Origin: Larix kaempferi
Lineage: Eukaryota > Streptophyta > Pinopsida > Pinales > Pinaceae
Length of the DNA: 64,000 bases
Assembly: GCA_027924585.1 (NCBI GenBank)
Contig: BSBM01000036.1
Coordinates: 2,934,001 to 2,998,000, forward strand
Direction: 5' to 3'
In this document: positions 47,376 to 57,867 of the stretch, in pieces
Numbering within the stretch: the stretch's first letter is position 1
How the letters are laid out: each line of letters opens with the position of its first letter
Translations under genes and position numbers: made by a program
Notes under the pieces: model-generated
Told to the model about the DNA's origin: nothing
The model's input: only the letters and a program-made list of their open reading frames with translations
The model's database searches: none

Positions 47376-48630
47376 GATGCCCCCTAATGTGTGAGGTCAG
47401 AGGGAAATGATGGCCGAAATACATAATAATCCAAAACCAGAGGAGGAGAAAAGAACCGCAGAAACAAGTCACAAGAACACCTGCAACAAAGATCAAGGTC
47501 AGCTAGCAGTTACATCTTTGACATCATGTAGATGTGCAGTGTGATACAACATGATCTCTGATACATAACAAGGAGATGTATATATATCATGGCCACTTGG
47601 AATACAAGCGTGGATCCATGTCAAACTGAGAGATCATAGCCATAACAACAAACTGGATCTATGTCTCGTGGAGAGCCGAATATAAGTGAGGCTCAGTCTT
47701 GTGCAAGTTGGGTGATAACATAATGAGTTAATTTCATCCAAAATCCCAAGGTCTTCATCCAAAACCACTCTATGTACAAACCCTATCCATGTGAATAGAT
47801 GAGCTGATAGTCGAACATGGGGGGTATAGTTTGATTACCTGTCATTGATGTATACCATTAAGAAACGCGAGGACTTCCACCGATAATGATGATGGGGTCC
47901 AAGGTACCAAGTACGATCCGCCAAGTGTGAATAGATGGACTTGGAGTCGAACACTTGGGGATCCTATCAAAGAAGAGACATTGATGTATTCTCATCATTC
48001 AACAGCGAGGAAAATTGCCACTGGTGTCTGCAATCTCCAAGGTACTAACCGAAACTCTAAACTTCATTCCCAGAGTAAAATGAGTTGATGTCGATGGGAA
48101 AAATTTCATTGGAAGGGAGGCCTTAAGGCATCCTCCATCATCCAACTCGAGGAACACTCAACTCGTAAGAGATGATATGGATTAATATGTAACAAGACTG
48201 ACACTAGGATGGCCGACACATGAGGTCAAGGTAAACTGCAGAATGGCCGACACAGGGTATATCCTTAAACATTGAGCACGACACAAAGTGACTCAGGGAG
48301 TTTCTGACATAATGGGGTGAATGATAAGCCTGAAATGTAAGAGACATTATCAGACCCTCCATATGGTTGGAAGAATAACCAACCGTGGGAGTAAATAACT
48401 CAGAGGACAGGTTCACCCTGAGGTCAAAACTAAACCCAACTGACAAGATAGACTCAAGTAGGTGCTGTGTTTAAGGATAGAACTGACTGAACTGCCTTTG
48501 ACAATAAAAATATGATATGTCTTTTCCATCCCTTATTCTTTTTAGATAAAAGAATACCTTTCTTGTTGTTTTAATGAGTCCAAGAAAGAATGAAAACTCA
48601 ATAGATCCAACCATGTAAAAATTTTAACGA
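47376..48630. other. Non-coding tail of G
   Basis: This stretch lies between the 3' LTR and the 96-bp repeats. No frame or domain is recognisable. Words such as caagg-tca and gtcgaac recur weakly, but no clear unit was seen. Confidence 0.4.
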
Positions 48631-48639
48631 GCCCATGGG

Positions 48640-49130
48640 AGGAAGACTCAAGACCTTCTTCATTGTTTATAGAGTTCGAAGAAGAGATAGAATATTACTC
48701 TATATTACTGATCTCTGGATTTTAATATCGATCCGAGATCTGTTCTTGCTCGCCGATGTTTTCAATTTTAAGGAGTCTAAAAAACTAAACAATAACTGCA
48801 TATATCTGCTCGTGGATTTTAGTATCGAGCCCAAGCAGATTAATGCTCGCCGGTGTTTTCCTGTTTATAGAGTCTGAAAAACTTAAACAATCCTCTTTTC
48901 ACCTATCCGTGGATTTTATATCGAGCCCAGATTGGTCTGTGCTCGGCGGTGTTTTCTTGTTTATAGAGTTGAAAAACTTAAACAATCCTCTACTTACCCT
49001 CTCGTGCATTTCACATCGAGCCCGAGTAGGTGAATGCTCGCTTGGTATTTTCATGTTTAGAGAGCCTGAAAACCCTAAAGAAAGGCTCCAAAAGGTCCTT
49101 TTTCATGCAGTTAGTCTCTTCCCCTGAAAA
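48640..49130 (+). repeat. 96-bp tandem repeat in G, about 4-5 units
   Basis: Units begin gctcgccg-tgttttc and continue tgtttatagagt-tgaaaaac-taaacaat, then gtggatttta-tatcgagccc. Starts are at 48748, 48845, 48941 and 49036 (spacing 97, 96 and 95). Degenerate units extend on both sides, from about 48540 to 49340. It is non-coding. Tandem repeats close to the 3' LTR are known in Tat-branch elements. Confidence 0.8.
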
Positions 49131-49859
49131 AGTATAAAACAATGGAAGAAGAACTCTTCTAGCACATACATAAGTATACCTAGAGTATACCTTTTCCGTA
49201 GTTAATCCACCTAGGCCCGGAAAAGGGATAATTCTATACCTGAGTGGATGAGTCTTCAATTACTTTAACGAGTTCGAAGAGGATAAGCTTGCTCGACAAT
49301 ATTGTTTAGGTTTAAATAGTCCAACAAGAGCTTAAAATGACTTAAAGGTCAGCTTATAGGATCATAGCTTCATACTCTGCCAAAACTAGGTCTTCAACAA
49401 AATATTAGTTGATGCGGCAAAAAATCTCGAATGATATATGAATTTGAACTATTAACTAGTTGACAAGGTCTAACATCAAGAGTTTTTAAACTTAGGAGAT
49501 TGATCCTACAAAAATTAAAGGAAAATTGAGTTTGGATTAGAATGCACCATATGTGTGTTCCAATTGATTAATTAGGTATTTTTGAAAAATTTTGAAACTA
49601 TAGAAAATTAAACAATGGTGGGTAAAAATCAAACTCCAATTCATATATATAATTTCATTTTAAAAATTCAATTTCCAAATTGTTTTGTAGGGCAAAGATT
49701 GGGGCAACCTTTTGCATTTTCAAATCTCCGTGGCGATCAAACCAAGCATCCAAATGTCGTTCTTCTTCCACCAAGTTAGAATTCACCCTACTTGCATTTT
49801 CATGGTTTAGTTTTCATTTTTTGAGCGAAAAATTGCTTGCAATGTGATGCTCACAACTT

Positions 49860-49980
49860 TTACTGCGCGGGGCGCTACTGTGTAACAATAGCAGTAATGT
49901 GTAAACGCGATGAGCGCTACTGTGCTCAAATAGAGTAGCGCCCATACGTGACTGTGTAGTATACACAGTAGCGCTCACTC
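49860..49980. promoter_or_regulatory. AGCGCTACT motif cluster upstream of PMD gene
   Basis: It contains ggcgctactg (49871), gagcgctactgtg (49912-49924), agtagcgccc (about 49934) and cacagtagcgctc (49964-49976). The second and last are perfect 13-bp inverted repeats with a 39-base loop. The same motif recurs in both G LTRs and in the leader (about 57614-57680). Placement just before a plus-strand gene suggests a promoter element, but a structural RNA role cannot be excluded. Confidence 0.45.
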
Positions 49981-49989
49981 TTGAAAACC

Positions 49990-49995
49990 TATAAA
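49990..49995 (+). promoter_or_regulatory. Possible TATA box of PMD gene
   Basis: TATAAA lies 46 bases before the PMD ATG at 50036 and right after the motif cluster. Sequence and position fit, but nothing tests it. Confidence 0.35.
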
Positions 49996-50035
49996 CAAGC
50001 ACCGAGACTCAAAGAATTGTCATTTTTTGTGCGGG

Positions 50036-51272
50036 ATGGTTCTTCAATGGAGGGAGAGAGAACATGAGGACATGGATAGGTTGGCCATGCAAGATCCGAC
50101 CACTCTCCACACTCTCCAAAGATGCGGTTTATTGAAGTTTTACCGAACCGTAAACATGAGGGCCTTAAACAAACTGTTTCGAAGACTTATTCGGTACTGG
50201 GATGTGGATACCAATACTTTTGTCATCCGTGGGCAAACTTTGGAGCTTACAGTTGATGACATATATTTCATTACTGGTCTCTCACGGAGAGGAGATGTAA
50301 TTAATCTGAAAGGGTCTTCTCGTGTGGGTGTAAGATCTGTGCAAGAGTATGTGAATTCATATTGTATTGCCTGAGCTGAGAAATCGGGAAGCCAAGTCTT
50401 GATTTCAACCATTGAAGGCCTCCCCTTGAAAGTGATAGTGAGCATGATCAACCGAGTGGCAGGTAGTGCTTCACTACACTTAGCTTCCAGGCACTCTATG
50501 CATATTGGTGTACAATGCTTACACGGTCATGTCTATGATTGGTGTACTAGTTTAGTGGCAAGCATGAAATCTCAATTGACAGGTTGCAAATCCGACACAA
50601 TGAAGAATTTTGGGTATGGTAGCATTTTGTGTACTTTCTTCTTTGAGAGGATGCCTGCTATCATTTTGGGGATGCCTCTACCTCAGGTTAACCCCCGTGA
50701 GCCTAGACTAGGCCGTTGGGGTGACATATTCCTCTGCCAGGGTGGTGGGGAAAGTCACTACTGTTATCATACTGATGATTTTTCGGGGTGGTGGGAGAGG
50801 AAAGTGCCTGCTTTCGAGCAGTTTCCATATGCTGGATTGGATTTTCGTCATGATCCATAACTGGTGCTTCCCCCAGGTGGAGCCTGGGGAGATATTGGTA
50901 TGTTTAAATTTTGAGAATTATTTAATTTTTTCAAACTTTTTCAAGTATTTGATTTTTATGAATGAATTTTGAAGTGCTAATCAAGTGTCATATGCAGATC
51001 TTGGGACTATTCGTCCTGAGGGACATCCTACCATCTTTGTGAGGCCAACTGATATTACTGCAGCAGATGCTATGTTGGGGACTATAGAGAGAAAAGTGAG
51101 TCGGTTGACTCATGAATTTCCTGCATGTCGTATGGATCAGATACCTATGGATATGCAAGAAGATGTAGTTGGAGTGCCCCTGCCATGGCTTAGGGTGCTA
51201 CGGAAGATAGCTAGGCTAGTCATATGCTATCGCAATGCAGTAGATGATGATGAGGTCCCTCCTTCTCCATAG
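50036..51272 (+). pseudogene. Plant mobile domain (PMD) protein, two stops, one intron
   Basis: This gene sits inside G on the strand opposite to gag. One frame runs from ATG 50036 to the stop at 51270-51272 when a 100-bp intron is removed. The protein has the PMD (aminotransferase-like mobile domain) N-terminus: MDRLAMQDPTTLHTLQRCGL, then YWDVDTNTFV and DDIYFITGLSRRGD. Later conserved parts include FFERMPAII and, across the splice, GGAWGDIDLGTIRPEGHP. The intron (50898-50997) has GTATGT at its 5' end, tgctaat about 20 bases from its 3' end, and GCAG. In-frame TGA (50372-50374) and TAA (50858-50860) each fit one substitution and break the copy. PMD proteins occur in plant genes and in transposons. 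Capture by the element is the simplest reading. Confidence 0.72.
50898..50997 (+). other. Predicted spliceosomal intron in PMD gene
   Basis: GT...AG boundaries, a branch-like CTAAT upstream of the acceptor, and A/T-rich content. Splicing restores the downstream frame (codon GAT split after its first base), and the intron contains stops in that frame. Confidence 0.7.
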
Positions 51273-51452
51273 GAGAGGGATACATTCTATGTACATATTT
51301 TTGAGGCTACTATGCCAAGTTTTTGTACTTTTATGACTTGACTTGATAGACTTGTGACCCAAAACTCATATATTTTTTGATACAGTATCGGCTATATACA
51401 ATATCGGTTATTTACATATGTATGTGTTTGAAATTTATGTGTGCAATGTTGT
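51273..51452. other. Spacer between convergent PMD and RNase H
   Basis: A 180-bp A/T-rich stretch where the plus-strand PMD gene and the minus-strand RNase H converge. Both transcripts would need to end here or overlap. Confidence 0.4.
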
Positions 51453-51880
51453 TTATGAAAGTGTATGATGCAAATTCCAGTCTAATACATAGTTTGCTAA
51501 AGAATCAGCTAATGTGTTTAAACTTCTCGGAATGTGTTCATATATAATAGAATCAAATTGTCTTTCCAATAGTCTAAATCGTAGAAATTGACGTAGAAAA
51601 CCAAGATCTCTAATATAGTAGACACCTGTTAACTGAAATACAATTAATTGTGAGTCGAGTCTTACCTCCAAATGTGAAATGCCATGATTGAGAGCATATC
51701 GGAGAAGTTCTATAACTGCACTGTACTCAACCACATTATTCATGGTAGGAGCCAAACAAACCCCCCCCCGAGGAGACAAGTTGGCCAGCGGGTGAATAAA
51801 TTACCCAAGCTGCTGCAACCAACTGACAGGTGTGGCGACTGGCGCCATCAGCAAATCCTAAGAAATGTTCGGTTGACATT
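51453..51880 (-). pseudogene. Archaeal-type RNase H (aRH) of G, one frameshift
   Basis: The domain begins FADGASR and continues VAAAWVIYSP, NNVVEYSAVIELL, VRLDSQL and LADSLANYVLDW, the usual order of the additional RNase H of Tat-branch Gypsy elements. All four acidic catalytic residues are present: Asp (codon 51849-51847), Glu (51728-51726), Asp (51656-51654) and Asp (51506-51504). The frame is split at a run of nine C's on the plus strand (near 51763-51771), where the copy has a one-base length change. Upstream there is no classic reverse transcriptase or RNase H; the neighbour is directly the protease ORF. Confidence 0.78.
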
Positions 51881-52000
51881 TGGTACATGCAACGAAAAAT
51901 CACACATAATATTAACTAACAAGCATAACAAAAACTAGCTTTACAAAAATATAAAGCTATGTTACAAGAAAAAGTATGTCAGCCTAAGCGTAATACTTTT

Positions 52001-53566
52001 TCAAGTAGGGTCAATGCCTAGATCCTCCTCGTGAGGTCGGGAAAAGGTGTCATGGAAATCACGGAAAACATTGGTATACGAAATGATCTCATTGAGATAA
52101 CAGCCCGTTTCAATAAAAATGTTTTCGGTGAATCCAGTGGAAATGTTCACCAGCAAGGTATTCAATCTATTCTCTTCAACAAAACCAACTTGTGAAGTAG
52201 AAGTGAAATTAGTATTTCCGCTGGGTGTTGGAAAAAACTTGCCTCTCTCTATCAAGTTAAGAAAAGGAAACAAGAAGGACCTGGGATCTATATGTTCACG
52301 AGGATGGTCTAGGTTGGTCATGACTTCTAACATTTCCTCCTCAGAAGGTAAAGTAGTATCTGAACTGTCAAGAGAGTGGATCGGGTCTGGTGACTGAGTA
52401 GCACAATCCATATTTGACTCAACAGACACCAATGGAGTCAACATATATTCTGTTGCAGTTTGATAAGAATCCAAATGGGTAACCTCTGCAACAGGAGTGG
52501 GCACAGAGGGGTTTGTATTAGTTGGGAGAAACCCAGAATCAGTTGTTAAACTAATCATGGAAGTTTCAGATGATGAACATCCCTCAGTACCAACAAATAA
52601 GGTAGGAACCGGTAGGTCAAAAGTGCCAATTAATGACCCATAAAGTCCTGCTCCTAAACTCTCACCAACCGGGGTGGTTTGATCAATTAATGGAACTATG
52701 GTCTCCGAAGAAGTCTGGTTGTTTCTCTGAGTGAAAGAAAGTTGATCGACTGTAATGACCTTACCTTCAAATGGGAACATAACAACTCGAAAAACTGCCG
52801 ATGCAATAGCTCGCATGGCATATGTCCAGGTCCTGCCTAATAACATATTGTAATCAAGCGGAGCGTCCAGAACTTCTACTTCTACAACAACTGTCTTACC
52901 GGCCAATGTGACATCAAATGATGGCAAAACCCCATGTGGACGAAAAGTCCTGCCATCAAATGCAGTAAGTAGTGTGTTAGAAGGGGCTAACTCAGGGGAA
53001 CCCAAAGCTTTCCAACAAGAAATTGACATTACGCAGGTCGACGCGCCCTCATCTACGACAGCTCGTCTGATGGTCATTGGGCCATGGACGACTTCAATCT
53101 GAAGAGCAACATGGTAGGGAAACCGGTATTTGACATCAGTCATATCAAATCGCGCAGACATGTTAGAGGATTCCATACTTCCAATAGCTGCCAGAAGTGC
53201 ATTCCGTTGTAAAGGACAACTTTGCAAGACTTCTAAAGTAGACATGGCACAAGGGGTCTGGGCTAAATCTTCAACCACATTGTAGTTGGAAGCGGCCCGA
53301 GTGTTGGGATTGTGTGATGCCCGTTTCAAGACACCTTTTGGGATCTTGGGCATTGGGTCCACAGGTATGTGGAGTCGAGTGGAGGATTCTAGAATCTTTT
53401 TATCCTTTTTCTGTGCGTCTGGGGTATAGTTCCTGGCTCTCATTTGTAAGAGTGCATCCGAATGAACCATGTTAATAAAATTTTGATCAACCGTAGCATG
53501 TGTAATGCCCCTAGTGTTGGAGGTGCCAGAAGTTGAGCTCTGCCCTTTAGGGAATGGATCTTTCAA
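52001..53566 (-). CDS. Retropepsin-like protease ORF of G (521 aa)
   Basis: An uninterrupted 521-codon frame. The retropepsin motif VVDEGASTCVMS places the catalytic Asp at about residue 172, with LGRTWTYAMRAIAS about 80 residues later. The N-terminal 150 residues link to gag. A Ser/Thr-rich linker follows, and the end (RDFHDTFSRPHEEDLGIDPT) matches the segment that in full elements immediately precedes reverse transcriptase. The TGA comes directly after GIDPT and no RT homology follows, so pol is cut at this point. Gag lies just upstream in another frame. Full openness with 4-5 percent LTR divergence suggests young age or selection. Confidence 0.8.
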   Translation of the reverse strand: MKDPFPKGQSSTSGTSNTRGITHATVDQNFINMVHSDALLQMRARNYTPDAQKKDKKILESSTRLHIPVDPMPKIPKGVLKRASHNPNTRAASNYNVVEDLAQTPCAMSTLEVLQSCPLQRNALLAAIGSMESSNMSARFDMTDVKYRFPYHVALQIEVVHGPMTIRRAVVDEGASTCVMSISCWKALGSPELAPSNTLLTAFDGRTFRPHGVLPSFDVTLAGKTVVVEVEVLDAPLDYNMLLGRTWTYAMRAIASAVFRVVMFPFEGKVITVDQLSFTQRNNQTSSETIVPLIDQTTPVGESLGAGLYGSLIGTFDLPVPTLFVGTEGCSSSETSMISLTTDSGFLPTNTNPSVPTPVAEVTHLDSYQTATEYMLTPLVSVESNMDCATQSPDPIHSLDSSDTTLPSEEEMLEVMTNLDHPREHIDPRSFLFPFLNLIERGKFFPTPSGNTNFTSTSQVGFVEENRLNTLLVNISTGFTENIFIETGCYLNEIISYTNVFRDFHDTFSRPHEEDLGIDPT

Positions 53567-53715
53567 TACGGAAGGCTTCTTTTCTCTTAAGAGATTCTGG
53601 GCTTCTTCAAGCAGAGGGAATTGGTGAGTAAGGTGGTCCTGCTTGCAAAGTTTACAAGGGAACTTAACCTTCTTTTCTCTTTGTTACCCTCTTCGGCATT
53701 CTCTTTTTTGGGATT
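53567..53715 (-). other. Gag-protease junction with altered zinc knuckle
   Basis: On the minus strand the segment FPCKLCKQDHLTHQFPLL (about 53660-53610) has the shape of a CCHC knuckle, but the last Cys is Phe. A lysine-rich stretch with a frame change (about 53680-53715) separates it from gag. Confidence 0.55.
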
Positions 53716-55851
53716 TTATTGGTTCCCCTCTCCTTTCTTGCCCTTCTTTTTGTTATTGGGCTGCCGAGGGCCCTTTTGATTATTCTGAACCTGGTTGACA
53801 GGCTCAGAAGTAGAAGGAGAGGTTGTGACGGACGAAACTTCTGCAGTCGATTGTTTAACAGATAAAGCATGAACCTGTTTGGTCATTGCTTCGAAAGCTG
53901 CAGAGTCAACTGAACCCACTATGCCGTTAGCATGTGGTCCAGGTTTAGGTCTACTCAGATCAGTATTCGATCGTGGTGCATCAGGTATGATCTCATACGG
54001 TAACCCGGATTGTGCATAAACGAGATCTAACTGCTGAGTCCATAGGATGGCTTCTTCCTCGTTAGACACTCCAGACGTAGCTACTTCCTTAGAAATGTAA
54101 GGAAGGAGTGATTTCAAATACCACTCAAGAAGGAATTCTGGAGGTATGTTGGCTTTGATGAGCCTCTTCCATCTTCGCCACTCCTGAATGTGGTCAGATA
54201 AATGAGTAGCTTTATTTTGTCTAAATGTAGACAAAAGGTCTGTTTCGGCATCATACCGAACACGAAGCTGGAAGTGATTCAAAAAGACAGTCACAAGATC
54301 CCCAAAATTAGAGAATGTAGCTGCAGATAACTCAATGTACCATTTGGCTGCAACATCGGTTAAAGTCCTTTGGAACAGTCTCAATCTAATGGAATCTTCA
54401 TGTAATGAGTTCGAGGAACACCATAAATGGAAAGTAGTGACATGGTCACCAGGGTCTTCACCTATTTTGCCTTCGAACTTGGGAATGTCCGAAGGTAACT
54501 TGGTAGGAACTGGTGGCCATGTAGCGTTATGATACACTAGATCGTTGGTCAGTTTGGAAGGATCTGGAAAATTCAAAGTTGCCAGAAATGGTAAATGAGG
54601 CCGGTAAGACGGTACTTGATAAGATGGGGTCGAAAAAGGGGAACCACCCATAGTTTGACCCATGAACTGCTGGTAGGGGTTTCCCCCAGCCGTCTGCTGG
54701 TAGGGGTTGCCCCCAACCATCTGTTGATAAGGGTTGCCACTGGCCATCTGTTGATAGGGGTTTCCACCTACCATCTGTTGATAGGGGTTTCCCCCAGCTA
54801 CTTGTTGGTAGGGGTTGACCCCTGCCATTTGTTGTTGTGCGAAAATATTATTGAAATTTCCCCACCCATATGAGAGCGGGTTAGTGTTCTGTGGGTTTGT
54901 CCACTGTGGCTAGGTATTAGCCCCACCATATTGTTGGTTAAAAATATTACCCCCTCCCCCTGAGAATAAGGAAAAAGGGACATTACCTGCAGGCATATTA
55001 CATTGATTCATGTTGGGACCTTCAAAGGTATTGAAACCAGTGGAAGCTGATGTAGACGGTGCGGTCATGGTACTCATGACAGGCACAGTTGCAGAAGCAC
55101 TTGGCCCTACAGCGGGTGTGGAAATCCAAGTACTGGGTATCTGATATAACGGATGAAACGCAGGAGGTGTCACTAAATTGGCTGTACTGCTAGGTCCAAC
55201 AGTAGGTGTAGAGGTAGGTCTCATAGTTGTTGAACTTGGCATACCTAATGTACCAGTATTAAAACTGAAAGATAGAGTAGACACAGAGGTTGTCTGTTCC
55301 AAACTCGGTGTAGCAGTAAAAGCAGGATTTACCTTGTTAGTGTTCATACCTATGGTGGGAGTTTGTGGAAATCCCTGTTCACCTCCTAGAGTAGACATCA
55401 GATGTCCAAGCAAGGAATTATATGCACTGTAATGGGGCTGCTGGAAACCAATAGGTAAAAGAAGCGGATTTCTAGGATTGGTCAGAGGAGGATTGAAGGG
55501 AGTGCTATACTTCGCAGAAGTAAGATCTTCAATCTCAACTGAACTTAAGTGTCGCTGATATAGAGTACCTAGTTGTGGTTCCTCAGGAACCTCTATTTCA
55601 GGGTTTTCTATTGTTGTTTGTTGTTCTTCAGGAAACTCAACTTCAAATGGTAGTTCCTTAGGAATTCATATTTCAGGATTTTCCATTGTAAAAATTTCCT
55701 CAGGAAATTCTGTTTCAGGAATGGTTTCTAAAGAAACACTGGGGTTTAACCGCTATCTTCTAGCTGGCGGTAAAGGTTTTGTTCTAACTGGTGGAAGGTT
55801 TTGAAGCCTTCTCGATCTACGAAGTTCTTGATTCTCCGTGATTATATATAT
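53716..55851 (-). pseudogene. Gag of element G
   Basis: An open frame from about 55851 reaches the stop at 53716, with stops near 55757, 55665 and 54910 (the last probably CAG to TAG). I see no convincing start ATG. In order it has an acidic repeat region (IENPEIEVPEEPQ type, 55560-55700), a Ser/Thr/Pro-rich segment, then a Gln-rich stretch. Six tandem copies of an 8-residue unit (GGNPYQQM type, 54825-54660) follow. Next is the retrotransposon gag domain (FEGKIGEDPGDHVTTFHLWC near 54480; LTDVAAKWYIEL; LLSTFRQNKATHLSDHIQEW) and a basic C-terminus. Gag binds RNA and forms particles. The repeat unit lies N-terminal to the capsid domain. Confidence 0.8.
54660..54825 (-). repeat. 24-bp coding tandem repeat in G gag
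   Basis: About six units encode variants of GGNPYQQM (VNPYQQVA, GGNPYQQMV, SGNPYQQMV and so on). Nucleotide units are almost identical (taggggtt-cc-cc-gc--), pointing to recent expansion. Confidence 0.9.
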
Positions 55852-57847
55852 AAAATAACAAACTAGAACCTAGTGGCCACTACGACTAGGGGGAAAATAG
55901 CACGCCAACTAAAAAATTCCTAAGTATGCAAACCAGGAAAATGAGATGCCTTCCGGAGAAGAGTCTGGGATGATGAGGGCCCAGAACAGATCAACGAAGG
56001 AAGAAAGACAAATACCTGGGGCCCACAATACAATGACTAAGGGTGCAAGCGCTGGAATCACCCAACTTCCCTCCCAAAGACCTGCAAGGGATTTCCTCCC
56101 ACGTCTGTCTTAGGTACAGTAGATATACCCTCTGCTGTCACCTGTGTGTGAACCTAAAGTCAGATACTAAGGATACCACAACACCGAAAACTCCTGGGGG
56201 AACAGTCCCTGGTCGAATTAGAAGGCGTGGGCAGGGTAACTGAGCCCGAAACTCTAAAGAGTCCCCATATGCGATCCAATCCTGGTATATGCTCAAAACA
56301 GAAAGTAGGAGGAGTATTCCCAACAATCTGATCTCACAAGACCTACTGCATAAATTCTAGGCAAGCTTTGAGTGAAATGGATTAACCTGTGATAGTTGAA
56401 CTACGATTTTTGCGTAATGTGTGATCTTGAGTGTTTTAAGGTGATTTAAACTCAAGATCCTAACCAAGACTAGATGGTGTAGTGTATCCCTAAAAAAGAA
56501 AAATTGTTTCTATTTCATTTTATTAAAAAAAAAATTAGGGCTGTTATTACTCAAAAGGTAGTGCGTTTGTGTGGCGTGGTTGCAACAGGAAAGCAAAAGT
56601 GCATAAATTCTAACTTTCGACAACAAAGCTCTTTTTTTTTATTTTTTCATTTAAACTACTTTTCCAAACTGAAAAAACTGAGCAAATCTACTTAAATCTC
56701 TTTTTTGTTTTCTTTTGAAATTGTACACAAAATAACCTACGCTATCTTGTAACAAAAAATTAGCCTTATTAAACTTAAACTACCAAATTTTTTGCTTTTT
56801 CTGTTATCATAAATGAAAAAGAACTATAAACATGGAAAGCAAATAAGACTTGTGTTCAATGTGTAAGTATGGCTAAAAATGGTTTTTAAGCTTATAGCTG
56901 TCAAGGCACTAGCTCAAAAAAGACTTGACCTACAGATTGTTTTGCAAAGAAAAAGCCTCTATACTCGGAAACAAAGTGGGAGAAAACAAAGGAGATAGAT
57001 ACAAGAGGACTGACCTAAAGCATCCAACCCTAGCAAGACAACTATGCCAAGCAAAAAGTAGGAAAGCAAGCTACCAACTACCCTACTAACACAAGGAACT
57101 GAGAAATGAATCAGCCTAAAGCACTTTAAATACACTTGAAACCATAAAAAAGACAAGAAGTCCAAGAAGGTTGGAAATCAACAAGTTCGGAAGACACCCT
57201 AGAGGCTCTAAAATGGACCAAACCCTAAAACAAAGGATAGGATAGGTAAAGAGCAGACAAATGTTTCCACAAACAACGGATACAAAAGTATGCAGGTTTG
57301 TAAACCAACAACACACAGTCAGGGCCTAAAAAGCGGAAGTGCTTACCACAAAACACAACCTAGTCTTCCAAAAACGTTATAAACAATCCAAACGTTCCAC
57401 AGGTAAACAAGCGATCTAAAGATGGTAAAAAGACTCAAAGAAAGGTTCTATGAATTAAAAAAAAGGTTTAAAACCTCATACACCATTCAAGGAGATCCAA
57501 AAGCAAAGTCAGAAGACCATCAAAAAGGCTAAAAACTCAAGCAGACCACTAACAAAAGGCTTCAGGAAATGTACCCTACTGTGCAGTAGGGAAACTCGCG
57601 CTCCTGTAGAGATGGGCACTACTGTATGTATAACACAGTAGCGTATGGGCACTACTATATGTACAACAAAGTAGCGCTCATATCTTAAAATTTTAAAAAC
57701 TGACTTTGAAAAGATACAATAAAGACTGATTGAAGCAGAGAAAAATAGGCAGGGGGTACCTACAGGGTTTCTCAGCACATAAAAGGAGTCAAAATAGTGC
57801 TGGGAAGACAAACAAGAAAAGGTTTCCTAGAGCAAAAACACAACTAT
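55852..57847 (-). other. Long leader of G
   Basis: About 2 kb lies between primer site and gag. No conserved domain is seen. Around 57590-57683 it repeats the cactactgt / cacagtagcg / agtagcgctca motif found in the LTRs and upstream of the PMD gene. Long leaders are usual in Tat-branch elements. Confidence 0.55.
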
Positions 57848-57863
57848 CCCCAGTGGAGTCGCC
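57848..57863 (-). other. Primer binding site of G
   Basis: On the minus strand TGGCGACTCCACTGGG begins four bases inside the LTR end. It starts with TGG as required for pairing with a tRNA CCA end and is the form seen in Tat-branch plant Gypsy elements. It is not the initiator-Met site. Confidence 0.75.
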
Positions 57864-57867
57864 AGTC

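Noticed and set aside
50140-50451. Minus-strand open frame over the PMD gene
   Set aside because: Shadow of the PMD coding strand; it shows no domain of its own.
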